Shown piece after piece: positions 1 through 7,596 of a stretch of 16,468 nt of DNA. How positions within the stretch are numbered: position 1 is the stretch's first letter; the number at the start of each line of letters is the position of its first letter. Under the pieces are notes generated by a model that did not search any database, was not told the origin of the DNA, and worked only from the letters and a program-made list of their open reading frames with translations. The stretch spans positions 1-16,468 of the forward strand of contig JBGOUJ010000099.1 in assembly GCA_041477005.1 (NCBI GenBank), in the 5' to 3' direction. The position numbers and the translations under genes were made by a program. This stretch comes from JBGOUJ01 sp041477005 (lineage in GTDB: Bacteria > Acidobacteriota > Terriglobia > Bryobacterales > JACQDG01).

Positions 1-177
1 CTTGACCCCGAACGGAATGCCCCGGAGCAGGCCGTCGCCCAGAGGTTTTTGAGGGGCGACCACGACCCAGGCCTGAAGGGAAGCGTCTCCCTTTCGGATG
101 CGCTCGAGACAGATGTCGATCAGTTGCTTTTCGGTTTTCTCGCCGGAGTGGAGCCAGTCGATGAATTCCCGAAGCAT
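1..177 (-). CDS. Amidase-family protein, N-terminal fragment
   Basis: This is the first 59 residues of a minus-strand gene that runs off the left edge. The ATG (complement of 175-177) has an AAGG Shine-Dalgarno 5 nt upstream. The peptide opens MLREFIDWLHSGEKTEKQL and ends RGIPFGVK. That ending matches the start of the amidase-signature family (GatA and AtzE-like hydrolases), where a conserved G-I-P-(F/I)-x-V-K-D segment carries the catalytic lysine, here the last residue visible. Amidase-signature enzymes use a Ser-cisSer-Lys triad to hydrolyse amide bonds; the two serines would lie off the window. The leading helix 'EFIDWLHSGEKTEKQLIDICLE' type is typical of the family's N-terminus. The substrate cannot be inferred from this fragment. 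The gene diverges from nadE with only 27 nt between start codons. The family call is fairly safe, any specific function is not. Confidence 0.72.
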   Translation of the reverse strand, partial: MLREFIDWLHSGEKTEKQLIDICLERIRKGDASLQAWVVVAPQKPLGDGLLRGIPFGVK

Positions 178-188
178 GCCCACCTTGC

Positions 189-194
189 TAAAAT
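189..194 (+). promoter_or_regulatory. Putative -10 element of nadE, near-leaderless
   Basis: TAAAAT lies 10 nt before the GTG start of nadE, which would put the transcription start about 4 nt before the start codon. No recognisable -35 lies 17 nt upstream (TTCCCG) and there is no Shine-Dalgarno. This is a weak call based on one hexamer and its spacing. It lies in the 27-nt gap shared with the divergent amidase gene. Confidence 0.3.
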
Positions 195-204
195 ACCATC
201 GACG

Positions 205-1854
205 GTGAAAATCGCTCTGGGGCAGATCAATCCGACCGTCGGCGACCTGAAAGGGAACGTGGACCGCATGGTTCGCTTCGCCGGCGATGCCGCCGGGGCC
301 GGCGCCCGGCTGATTGTTTTCCCGGAGCTGTCGGTTTCCGGCTATCCGCCGCGGGACCTGGTCGAGAAGCCGTCGTTTCTGGAGCAGACTCAGATCGAGA
401 TGAGCCGGCTGGCCCGTGAAACGGCACCGTTCGCGATCGACCTGATCTGCGGCTTCCCATCCCGCTCGACGTCCCCCACCGGCAAGACCGCCGCCAACTG
501 CGCCGCCTACATCGGCGGCGGCGAGATCCGGTTCACGCAGCAGAAGATGCTGCTCCCCACCTACGACGTATTCGACGAGAGCCGCAACTTCGTGCCGGGC
601 GAGCGCCAGTCCATGTTCCCGGTTTTCGGCCGGCGGCTGGCCATCACCATCTGCGAGGACGTCTGGAACGACAAGCAGTTCTGGGAGCGGCAGCTCTATC
701 CCCGCGATCCTGTGGAGGAGCTGACCGCCCAGGGGGCGGATTTCCTGATCAACATCTCGTCCTCTCCATATCACCTGCACAAGCGGCGGTTGCGCAGGGA
801 AATGCTCGAGGCCATCGCCCGCCGTCATCGGCTGCCGGTGGTGCTGGTGAACCAGGTGGGCGGCAACGACCAGCTCCTGTTCGATGGCACCAGCTTCGTG
901 CTCGATGCGAGCGGCGAGGTCCGCGCTCTGGGTAAGTCGTTCGAGGAAGACCTCATTTATTACGACACCGAAACCAACGCCGGCGACATCCACGAAACCC
1001 TGACCGACGAGCGGGAGGCGGTCTACCAGGCGCTGGTCTTGGGCACGCGCGACTACGTGCGCAAGTGCGGCTTCGAGCGGGTACTGCTCGGACTGAGCGG
1101 CGGCATCGACTCTTCGCTCACCGCCGTCCTTGCGGTCGATGCCGTGGGGCGGGAAAACGTGACCGGCGTGGCCATGCCCGGCCCTTTCTCCTCGGAGGGC
1201 AGCATCCGCGACGCCCGGGCGCTCGCCGAAAGGCTCGGCATCCGCTTCGAGGTGATCGAGATCAACCGCATCTACAACGTCTTCCGGGAAACGCTGGCGC
1301 CGGCGTTTACCGGCCGGGCGGCCGACGTGACCGAAGAAAATCTCCAGGCCCGGCTTCGCGGCGCGACGCTCATGGCCCTGTCGAACAAATTCCAGGCCCT
1401 GGTGCTGACCACCGGCAACAAGAGCGAGCTGGCGGTCGGCTACTGCACCCTTTATGGCGACATGTGCGGAGGCCTGGCGGTCATCAGCGACGTGCCCAAA
1501 ACGATGGTCTACGAGCTGGCCCGCGTGGCCAACCGGCGGCACGACGGCGCCATCCCGGAGGAGGTCTTCACCAAGCCCCCCTCGGCCGAGCTGCGACCGA
1601 ACCAGAAGGACAGCGACTCGATCCCGGAATACGACGTTCTCGACCCGATTCTCACGGCTTACGTCGAGGACAACGAGTCGCCCGAGTGCATCGCCCAGCG
1701 CCTGAATCAGCCCCTGGATCTGGTGCGGAAGATCGCCCATCTGGTCGACCGCAACGAATACAAGCGGCAGCAGGCGGCCCCGGGTCTGCGCGTCACCAGC
1801 AAGGCCTTCGGAATGGGGAGGCGAGTTCCGATCGCCCAGGTGTTTGAGGAGTAA
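205..1854 (+). CDS. nadE: Glutamine-dependent NAD+ synthetase
   Basis: The enzyme performs the last step of NAD biosynthesis: ATP-dependent amidation of nicotinate adenine dinucleotide using ammonia released from glutamine. From the GTG start the protein is 549 aa. The N-terminal nitrilase-type glutaminase domain starts directly with VKIALGQINPTVGDLKGN and shows the expected Glu-Lys-Cys triad: E41 (FPELSVSGYPP), K114 (QQKMLLPTYDVF) and C150 (ITICEDVW). The C-terminal synthetase domain has the pyrophosphate loop SGGIDSS at 298-304, then TTGNKSELAVGYCTLYGD and a KPPSAELRPNQ substrate-binding segment. The frame is open back to 49, but those extra codons are antisense to the amidase gene and homology begins at the GTG, so I start there. 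There is no Shine-Dalgarno; a TAAAAT 10 nt upstream suggests near-leaderless expression. The length fits the two-domain family. Confidence 0.95.
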   Translation: MKIALGQINPTVGDLKGNVDRMVRFAGDAAGAGARLIVFPELSVSGYPPRDLVEKPSFLEQTQIEMSRLARETAPFAIDLICGFPSRSTSPTGKTAANCAAYIGGGEIRFTQQKMLLPTYDVFDESRNFVPGERQSMFPVFGRRLAITICEDVWNDKQFWERQLYPRDPVEELTAQGADFLINISSSPYHLHKRRLRREMLEAIARRHRLPVVLVNQVGGNDQLLFDGTSFVLDASGEVRALGKSFEEDLIYYDTETNAGDIHETLTDEREAVYQALVLGTRDYVRKCGFERVLLGLSGGIDSSLTAVLAVDAVGRENVTGVAMPGPFSSEGSIRDARALAERLGIRFEVIEINRIYNVFRETLAPAFTGRAADVTEENLQARLRGATLMALSNKFQALVLTTGNKSELAVGYCTLYGDMCGGLAVISDVPKTMVYELARVANRRHDGAIPEEVFTKPPSAELRPNQKDSDSIPEYDVLDPILTAYVEDNESPECIAQRLNQPLDLVRKIAHLVDRNEYKRQQAAPGLRVTSKAFGMGRRVPIAQVFEE

Positions 1855-1880
1855 TGGGGGGATCATCAGCAAAACCGAAT

Positions 1881-1970
1881 TGGAACCACAGATGAACACA
1901 GATGAACACGGATGGGGCCTCCGTTTTCATCTGTTTCATCTGTGTGCATCTGTGTTCATCTGTGGTTCCA
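1881..1970. repeat. Intergenic palindrome A, built from ~10-nt words
   Basis: Perfect 24-bp inverted arms lie at 1881-1904 and 1947-1970. Each arm tandemly repeats a ~10-nt word of the form ACAGATGAAC: about three copies on the left and four, slightly diverged, on the right. The centre (1912-1930) reads ATGGGGCCTCCGTTTTCAT. The element fills the gap between nadE and the propeller/phosphoesterase gene and should fold into a long hairpin. It shares its centre with palindrome B at 14081-14165, so it looks like a member of a dispersed family. No transposase or other ORF lies inside it; the open frame across it gives only low-complexity, Cys-rich translation. Confidence 0.85.
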
Positions 1971-1982
1971 TGGTGTTCACGC

Positions 1983-4415
1983 ATGACTAGATTCTTTGTA
2001 GCCATCGCAACCCTGTTGGCCGCGGCGGCGCTGGTCACCTCCACGCCCGCGCCCCGCGTGCAGGTCGGCCTGCAGCCGAACGGCGCGTTCCTGCTCCACA
2101 CCGGCTGGAGCCTCACCCCGGCCGGCAAGCAAATCCCGCTCAGCACCCTTCCGATGTCGATGTCGTTCTCGCCCGACGGAAAGTTTTTGCTGATACTCAA
2201 CGGCGGCTACTTGCCTCCCTCGATCAGCGTCATCGACGTGGCCGCCGAGCGGGAAACGGCGCGCGTGCTGGTCGAGGACGCCTGGCTGGGCCTCACCTTC
2301 AACCGCAAGGGAGACCGCGTCTACGCCGGCGGCGGGTCGAAACCGTTTGTCTTCGAGTTCACCTTCGAAAACGGCGAGTTGAAGCCGGCGCGTCGGTTCA
2401 CTGTGATCCAGGAGCCGCGGCCCGGCGATCACGTCGGAGATGTCGCCCTTTCCCCCGATGGCCGCTTCCTTTACGTCGCTAACGTGTTCCGGGATTCCCT
2501 CACCGTGCTGAATGCAACCACCGGCTTCCCGGTCTCGGAGATCCCCACCGGCCGCCGGCCCTACCGGATCCTGTTTGTGCCCGGCGGCAAGACTTTCTAC
2601 GTCAGCCACTGGGCCGATTCGAATGTCGGGCAATACAGCACCGCCGGAGGCGACGGCCTCGGGTCCCGGGTCGATACCATCGCCGTCGGCATGCATCCGA
2701 CCGACCTCGTCTACTTGCCGGGCAAGAACGAGGGGGCAGAGGACCAGTCCTTCGTCGGGCGGTTGTTCGTGGCCTGCGCCAACACCAACAGCGTCTTCGT
2801 CCTGGGGGTGAACGATGACAATCGGGCTCGCCTGATCGAGCGGATCAACGTGGCCCTGACGCCGCGATCTCCGGCCGGATCGACGCCTTCGGCCCTGGGC
2901 CCGAGCGCGGATGGCAAGCGCCTCTACGTGGTCTGCTCCGACAACAACACCGTCGCCGTGGCGGACGTCAGCGAATACCAGTCCGAAGTGCTCGGCTTCA
3001 TCCCCACCGGCTGGTATCCCACGGCCGTGCGCGCGGCTGCCGACGGCCGGATCTTCATCGCCAACGGCCGCGGCCGAGGCGGCTTCCCGAATCCCGGCGG
3101 GCCGAACCCGACCCGGAAGGGCGCCGGCGCGGCGCAATACGTCGGCCGCTTGCAAACCGGCTCTCTGTCGATCGTCCCGCCGCCGGGCGAAGAGCCATTG
3201 GCGGCCTTCTCCCGCCAGGCGCTGCTCAACAGCCCGTATCGGGACGCCAAGCTCGACAATCCCGGTGTGGAGCTGCCGGCCGGGATTCGCCACGTGCTCT
3301 ACATCATCAAGGAGAACCGCACCTACGACCAGGTCCTTGGCGACATGAAGGAAGGCAACGGCGATCCCTCGCTCGTTCTGTTCCACGAGCAGGTCATGCC
3401 CAATCACCACAAGCTGGCGCGGGAGTTCGTCCTGCTCGACAACTTCTACGTCAACGCCGACGTCAGCGCCGACGGCCACAACTGGACCACCTCGGCCATC
3501 GCCAACGACTACGTCCAGAAGATGTGGCCTTCCCGCTACGCCGGCCGGCGCAAGATCTACGATTTCGAGGGCGGTGAGCCGGCGGCCTACCCCCCGGCCG
3601 GCTACTTGTGGACGAACGCCCTGGCGGCCGGGCTGACCCTGCGCAACTACGGCCTGTGGGTCGAAAACAACAAGACCCTGACCGGGGTCGCCCGAGTCAA
3701 GGACCCGGCTCTAGCACCCTACACCGACCGGAACTACCTCGGTTTCAACCTGGACTACCCCGATCAGAAGCGGGCCGACGAGTTTCTACGGGAGTTCCAG
3801 GAGTTAGTGCAGAAGGGAGCCTTGCCACGGCTCCTGTTGCTGCGCCTGCCGAACGATCACACGGCCGGGGTGGCGCCGGGCAAGCTGGCGCCGCTGGCGC
3901 TGGCCGCCGATAATGATTATGCGCTGGGCCGCATCGTCGAGGCGGTCAGCCACAGCCCGGTGTGGAACCAAATCGCCATTTTTGTTTTGGAGGACGATGC
4001 CCAAAACGGCCCGGACCACGTCGACTCGCACCGCAGCCCGGCGTTCATCTTGAGCGCCTACTCCAAGCGCGGCTTCGTCGACAGCACACACTACACGACC
4101 ACGTCGATGCTCCGCACGATCGAGCTGATCCTGGGGCTGCGCCCGATGACGCAGTTCGACGCCGCCGCGACCCCGATGGCCAATAGCTTTGCGCCAAGCC
4201 CCGACCCGCGCCCTTACACCGCCGAGAAGCCGCGCATCAGCCTCGAGGACCGCAACCCGGCGGAGGCCACCGGGGCGGCCGCGTCGGCGCGCATGGATTT
4301 CTCCGAAGCCGATCTCATCGACGATGATGAGCTGAACGAGGTTCTCTGGCGCGCCATCCGAGGCTCCGAGCCGCCCGCCGCCACGCGAAGCTACTTCGCC
4401 AGGAGCCGGCGATAA
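1983..4415 (+). CDS. Secreted YncE-like beta-propeller / alkaline-phosphatase-superfamily phosphoesterase fusion
   Basis: From the ATG at 1983 the product is 810 aa. It begins with an export signal (MTRFFVAIATLLAAAALVTS), so it acts outside the cytoplasm. Residues ~45-400 are propeller blades of the YVTN/YncE type, with repeated segments such as SPDGRFLYVANVFRDSLTVL, IPTGRRPYRILFVPGG and ADGKRLYVVCSDNNTVAV. Residues ~435-750 are a phosphoesterase-family (phospholipase C/acid phosphatase-like) domain. It opens with IKENRTYDQVLGD (E444, N445) and carries acidic and histidine positions in the family pattern near NDHT (625-626) and EDDAQNGPDHVDSH (670-683), probable metal ligands. The frame stays open upstream to 1902, but that part is translation through palindrome A, so I reject it. 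No clear Shine-Dalgarno precedes the ATG. The substrate is unknown; phosphate esters or phospholipids are the usual targets of this superfamily. The GH57 gene follows after 5 nt, suggesting co-transcription. Confidence 0.88.
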   Translation: MTRFFVAIATLLAAAALVTSTPAPRVQVGLQPNGAFLLHTGWSLTPAGKQIPLSTLPMSMSFSPDGKFLLILNGGYLPPSISVIDVAAERETARVLVEDAWLGLTFNRKGDRVYAGGGSKPFVFEFTFENGELKPARRFTVIQEPRPGDHVGDVALSPDGRFLYVANVFRDSLTVLNATTGFPVSEIPTGRRPYRILFVPGGKTFYVSHWADSNVGQYSTAGGDGLGSRVDTIAVGMHPTDLVYLPGKNEGAEDQSFVGRLFVACANTNSVFVLGVNDDNRARLIERINVALTPRSPAGSTPSALGPSADGKRLYVVCSDNNTVAVADVSEYQSEVLGFIPTGWYPTAVRAAADGRIFIANGRGRGGFPNPGGPNPTRKGAGAAQYVGRLQTGSLSIVPPPGEEPLAAFSRQALLNSPYRDAKLDNPGVELPAGIRHVLYIIKENRTYDQVLGDMKEGNGDPSLVLFHEQVMPNHHKLAREFVLLDNFYVNADVSADGHNWTTSAIANDYVQKMWPSRYAGRRKIYDFEGGEPAAYPPAGYLWTNALAAGLTLRNYGLWVENNKTLTGVARVKDPALAPYTDRNYLGFNLDYPDQKRADEFLREFQELVQKGALPRLLLLRLPNDHTAGVAPGKLAPLALAADNDYALGRIVEAVSHSPVWNQIAIFVLEDDAQNGPDHVDSHRSPAFILSAYSKRGFVDSTHYTTTSMLRTIELILGLRPMTQFDAAATPMANSFAPSPDPRPYTAEKPRISLEDRNPAEATGAAASARMDFSEADLIDDDELNEVLWRAIRGSEPPAATRSYFARSRR

Positions 4416-4420
4416 GCCGC

Positions 4421-6550
4421 ATGCCCCGCATCTACCTCTGCTTCCTGTGGCACATGCACCAGCCCTTCTACAAGGATCTCCTGACCGGCGAGTACCGCCT
4501 GCCCTGGTCCCGGCTGCATGCGCTCAAGGACTATTACGGCATGGTGAAGGTGCTCGAGGAGTTCCCGGCGGTCCACCAGACGTTCAATCTCGTGCCGTCG
4601 CTGGTCATGCAGGTCGAGGAGTACGCCCGAGGGGAAGCCCAGGACCCCTTCTGGACCGCGGCTGTGACGCCGTCCGAGGCCCTGACCGAGGAGCAGCGCC
4701 ACTTCATTCTCCAATACTTCTTCCAGGCCAATCAGGAGCGGCTGATCTATCGCTATCCACGGTACCGCGAGCTGTACGAGCGCTGGGAGGGGTCGGGGAT
4801 GGATCCGGTCCATGCCGCGCGTTATTTTTCCACGCAGGACTACCGGGATCTCCAGGTGCTTTCCCAACTGGTCTGGTTCGACGAGGAATTCATCGAGCAC
4901 GACCCCGAAGTGCGGGCGCTGGTCGAGCGCGGTTCCGACTACCGTCTGGAGGACCAGAAGATCGTCGCACGCAAGGAGCTGGAGATCCTCAATGCCGTTC
5001 TGAACGCCTATCGAGAGGGGGCGGCGCGCGGGCAGATCGAGATCTCGACCACCCCCTTCTACCATCCGATCCTGCCGCTGCTGTGCGACAGCGACATCGG
5101 CGCGGAGGCCCATCCGGGCCTGCCCTTACCCCGCCGCTTTCGCCGGCCTGAAGACGCCCGGGAGCAACTGCGCCGCGCCCGGGATTTCATCGAGCAACAC
5201 TTCGGCCGGGCCCCGGCGGGTCTGTGGCCCTCCGAAGGATCGGTATCCAACGAAGCGCTCGCCCTGGCCTCGGAAATCGGCTTCGAGTGGGCGGCCACCG
5301 ACCAGGGGGTGCTCGAGAAAACCCTGCACGTTCATGCCACCAGTCATGGCGGCCCTCTCTACCGGCCCTACCGCTGGAACCGGGATGGCCACCGGCTGTC
5401 GCTGATCTTCCGCGACCATTTTTTGAGCGACTTGATCGGCTTTGTTTTCTCCCGCATGTCGCCGGAGGATGCCGCCGAGGATTTTACGCGGCGCCTGTTC
5501 GCCATCGGCGAGCCGTTTCTCCATTCCGGGCGCGACGCTCTGATCCCGATCATCCTGGACGGGGAAAACGCCTGGGAGTATTACGACCACAACGGCCGCC
5601 CCTTCCTGCGCGCCCTCTATCGGCGGATTCAAGCGGACGAGCGGTTCCGCGCCGTGACAGTCAGCGAGGCGCTGCGCCAGTTACCGGCCGAAGAGCTGCA
5701 CACCATCGCCCCGGGATCGTGGATCAACGCCAACTTCGACATCTGGATCGGCGCCGAGGAGGACAATCACGCCTGGAATCTGCTTTGGGACGCCCGGCAG
5801 TTTTACGACCGCGCCGCCTGGGGCCCTTGCGCTCCCGCCGCCCGGGAGCTCGCCTACCAGGAGCTGCTGATCGCTGAGGGCAGCGACTGGTGCTGGTGGT
5901 ACGGCCCGGAACACGATACGGCCAATCGCGTGGAGTTTGATGAGCTGTTTCGCAACCATCTCTCCAACGTCTATCGGGTGCTGGGCAGCGAGCCGCCGGA
6001 GGAGCTGGCGCGCCCCATCCTGCACGAAAGAGGCCGCGACCTGAAAGTAGAGCCCACCGGCTTTATCCACCCGGTCATCGACGGCGAAATCACGACCTAT
6101 TTCGAGTGGATCGGCGCCGGGCTGTACCGCGCCAACCTGCGCCTCGGCGCCATGCACGGCAAGCGCTTCCTGGTTCGCGAGCTGCACTACGGAACCGATG
6201 GGGCCAATTTCTTCCTGCGCGTGGATTTCCTGCCTCAGGAGCAGGAGCGCCTCGCCGGCCTCGAAGCGCGCCTGACGTTCGAATCAAGCGGCGCATCCCG
6301 CCTCGAGCTCAAGCTGGGGCCGGACGGCGTCGAGATTAACGATTTCGACGGCGACCCGAAACTGCTGGAAGTCCGTTTCGGCCGGATCCTCGAAATGCGG
6401 GTCCCGCTCGCCGCCCTCCCGCACCAGGGCGACAAGCTCCGTTTCCAGTTTTCGCTCTGGCAGGAGGGTCTGCCCGTCGACGCCTTGCCCTTCGAAGGCT
6501 GGATCGAGCTGGGCACCTCGGAGCCGAAGGAGTGGGGGTGTAGTGTATAA
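4421..6550 (+). CDS. Glycoside hydrolase family 57 enzyme (alpha-amylase/glucanotransferase-like)
   Basis: This 709-aa protein begins MPRIYLCFLWHMHQPFYKD, and the HMHQP at 11-15 is GH57 conserved region 1. Region 2 is TTPFYHPILPLL (210-221). Region 3 is GLWPSEGSVS, with E272 as the expected nucleophile. Region 4 is IILDGENAWEYY, with D380 as the expected acid/base. GH57 enzymes are retaining enzymes that act on alpha-glucans such as starch and glycogen (amylases, 4-alpha-glucanotransferases, branching enzymes, amylopullulanases). The SEG and DGENAWEYY versions resemble the amylopullulanase-like branch, but activity cannot be fixed from sequence. Residues ~540-705 form a beta-rich C-terminal domain. 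There is no signal peptide, so it is probably cytoplasmic and acts on intracellular glycogen or maltodextrin. It starts 5 nt after the phosphoesterase stop, with an AGGAG only at a long 15-nt distance, so translational coupling is likely. Confidence 0.92.
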   Translation: MPRIYLCFLWHMHQPFYKDLLTGEYRLPWSRLHALKDYYGMVKVLEEFPAVHQTFNLVPSLVMQVEEYARGEAQDPFWTAAVTPSEALTEEQRHFILQYFFQANQERLIYRYPRYRELYERWEGSGMDPVHAARYFSTQDYRDLQVLSQLVWFDEEFIEHDPEVRALVERGSDYRLEDQKIVARKELEILNAVLNAYREGAARGQIEISTTPFYHPILPLLCDSDIGAEAHPGLPLPRRFRRPEDAREQLRRARDFIEQHFGRAPAGLWPSEGSVSNEALALASEIGFEWAATDQGVLEKTLHVHATSHGGPLYRPYRWNRDGHRLSLIFRDHFLSDLIGFVFSRMSPEDAAEDFTRRLFAIGEPFLHSGRDALIPIILDGENAWEYYDHNGRPFLRALYRRIQADERFRAVTVSEALRQLPAEELHTIAPGSWINANFDIWIGAEEDNHAWNLLWDARQFYDRAAWGPCAPAARELAYQELLIAEGSDWCWWYGPEHDTANRVEFDELFRNHLSNVYRVLGSEPPEELARPILHERGRDLKVEPTGFIHPVIDGEITTYFEWIGAGLYRANLRLGAMHGKRFLVRELHYGTDGANFFLRVDFLPQEQERLAGLEARLTFESSGASRLELKLGPDGVEINDFDGDPKLLEVRFGRILEMRVPLAALPHQGDKLRFQFSLWQEGLPVDALPFEGWIELGTSEPKEWGCSV

Positions 6551-6551
6551 T
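6546..6551 (+). promoter_or_regulatory. -10 element TATAAT of the cytochrome gene
   Basis: A perfect TATAAT overlaps the stop codon of the GH57 gene. It lies 28 nt before the ATG of the cytochrome gene, predicting a start of transcription near 6558 and a ~22-nt leader containing the GGGAGG Shine-Dalgarno at 6565-6570. No good -35 is visible at 17 nt. Confidence 0.5.
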
Positions 6552-6579
6552 CGAGGTTTTTTCCGGGAGGAACTTTGTG

Positions 6580-6987
6580 ATGCGATTTCTGTGCGTGCTC
6601 GTTTTAGCGGGCGTGGCCCTGGCTCAGAGCCCGCAATACCAGGCGGTCGCGACCGCCAAACAGATCATGGCGGGTATACAGAAGCCGGCCATGGATGGCC
6701 TCACCGCTACGGTCAAAGCAGGAGGTCCGAAGGACGACAAGGAATGGGGGCTGGCCCAGACGCAAGCGGCCGTACTGGCCGAGACGGCCCAGCTCCTGCT
6801 GATGGGAGCCCGTCCGAAAGACCAGGACGTGTGGGTCAAGAGCTGCCAGCGGCTGCAGGCGGCGGCCGCCGATTCGCTGAAGGCCATAGAAGCCAAGGAC
6901 ACCGCGGCCTGGACCGCTTCGGTCAACGCCATGGGCGGCGCCTGCCGGAGCTGCCACAACGTCCACAGGAAGAAAAAGCAAGAATAG
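6580..6987 (+). CDS. Exported class II-type (cytochrome c'-like) monoheme cytochrome c
   Basis: This is a 135-aa protein. The signal peptide MRFLCVLVLAGVALA is probably cleaved before QSPQY, which places the protein in the periplasm. The mature part is predicted to be mostly helical and ends with a single heme-binding motif C122-R-S-C125-H126, only nine residues from the C-terminus. A C-terminal CXXCH on a helical bundle of this size is the hallmark of class II cytochromes (cytochrome c' and relatives); a methionine in the first mature helix (M30) could be a distal ligand. The family is proposed to act in electron transfer or NO binding, but the role here is unknown. The ATG at 6580 is chosen over the adjacent GTG at 6577 because GGGAGG ends about 9 nt upstream. 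It converges on the DUF3106-like gene with a 12-nt gap. The lysine-rich tail KKKQE is solvent-exposed. Confidence 0.8.
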   Translation: MRFLCVLVLAGVALAQSPQYQAVATAKQIMAGIQKPAMDGLTATVKAGGPKDDKEWGLAQTQAAVLAETAQLLLMGARPKDQDVWVKSCQRLQAAAADSLKAIEAKDTAAWTASVNAMGGACRSCHNVHRKKKQE

Positions 6988-6999
6988 GCCTTCGATACC

Positions 7000-7596
7000 T
7001 CACTCGGGCGGGAGCAGATTGGTCAAACCGCGGAGCGTCTCCTGCTCGCGGTCGCTGAAGCGGTTGCGGAACTCGTCGCTTTGCAGGAGCTGGTTGCGCT
7101 CTTCCGGCGAGGCGTCGCGGAGCTGGCGGAACTGCTGCAGCAGTTGCTGGCGGCGATCCGGCGGGAACTGGCTCCACTGGCGGTAGAGGGCGCGAGCGCG
7201 GTCCTGCTGCTCGGGCGGAAGCCGGCGGAAAAGCTCGAAGCGCTCGCGCAGAGCATTTCTCCGCTCCGCTGGAAGCTGGTTGAACTGGTCCAGGCGCCTC
7301 CGGATGTTTTCCTGCTGTTGGGGCGGCAGGTTCTGGAAACGCGGGTTGTGCTGTATGAACCTCTGCTGCTGTTCCGGCGGCAGCGACATCAGGTGATCCA
7401 CCATGTTCTGGTGGGCGTAAGGTTTCCCGATCTGCCCTTTGGCGCCTGGCGCCTTCATGCCAGGGCGAGGACCGAGGGGGCGCACGGCCCGCGCGCCGCC
7501 TGGCGGAACGGTGGCCGGCTGCGGCCCGGCCTGGACCAGCGCCAGCGAGCCGACGACCGCCGGCAGCCAGAGCACCCATGTGCGCCAAAGCGACAT
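7000..7596 (-). CDS. Exported DUF3106-like Gln/Arg-rich repeat protein
   Basis: This 198-aa protein has an N-terminal signal (MSLWRTWVLWLPAVVGSLALVQA), a Pro/Gly-rich linker to about residue 60, and then a highly charged helical region. That region contains repeated units of about 23 residues of the form LPPEQQxxxxxxxxxFxxLP, for example LPPEQQQRFIQ, LPPQQQENIRR, LPAERRNALRE, LPPEQQDRARA and FPPDRRQQLLQ. This matches the DUF3106 pattern, a periplasmic family of unknown function. Its ATG overlaps the anti-sigma stop codon (TGATG), so it is translationally coupled as the third gene of a sigma/anti-sigma operon. By position it could be an envelope-stress sensor or effector of that pair, somewhat as Spy/CpxP-like periplasmic helical proteins are. 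That function is inference from context, not from a recognised active site. Confidence 0.75.
   Translation of the reverse strand: MSLWRTWVLWLPAVVGSLALVQAGPQPATVPPGGARAVRPLGPRPGMKAPGAKGQIGKPYAHQNMVDHLMSLPPEQQQRFIQHNPRFQNLPPQQQENIRRRLDQFNQLPAERRNALRERFELFRRLPPEQQDRARALYRQWSQFPPDRRQQLLQQFRQLRDASPEERNQLLQSDEFRNRFSDREQETLRGLTNLLPPE

Noticed and set aside
1065..1847. 260-codon plus-strand frame inside nadE
   Set aside because: It is Arg/Gly/Ala-rich shadow sequence in another frame of a well-supported NAD synthetase domain.
1881..1970. CRISPR array
   Set aside because: The repeated words are ~10 nt, contiguous and without spacers, and are arranged as an inverted repeat. No cas genes are nearby.
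1902..1982. In-frame upstream extension of the propeller/phosphoesterase starting at ATG 1902
   Set aside because: These 27 codons are translation through palindrome A, giving an improbable Cys-rich leader ahead of a normal signal peptide that begins at 1983.
1977..3479. Long open frame of 500 codons on the minus strand, antisense to the propeller/phosphoesterase
   Set aside because: Its translation is a biased Val/Asp/Gly/Ala-rich string with no domain, while the plus-strand frame has a signal peptide, propeller blades and a phosphoesterase domain. Third-position GC bias keeps the antisense frame open.
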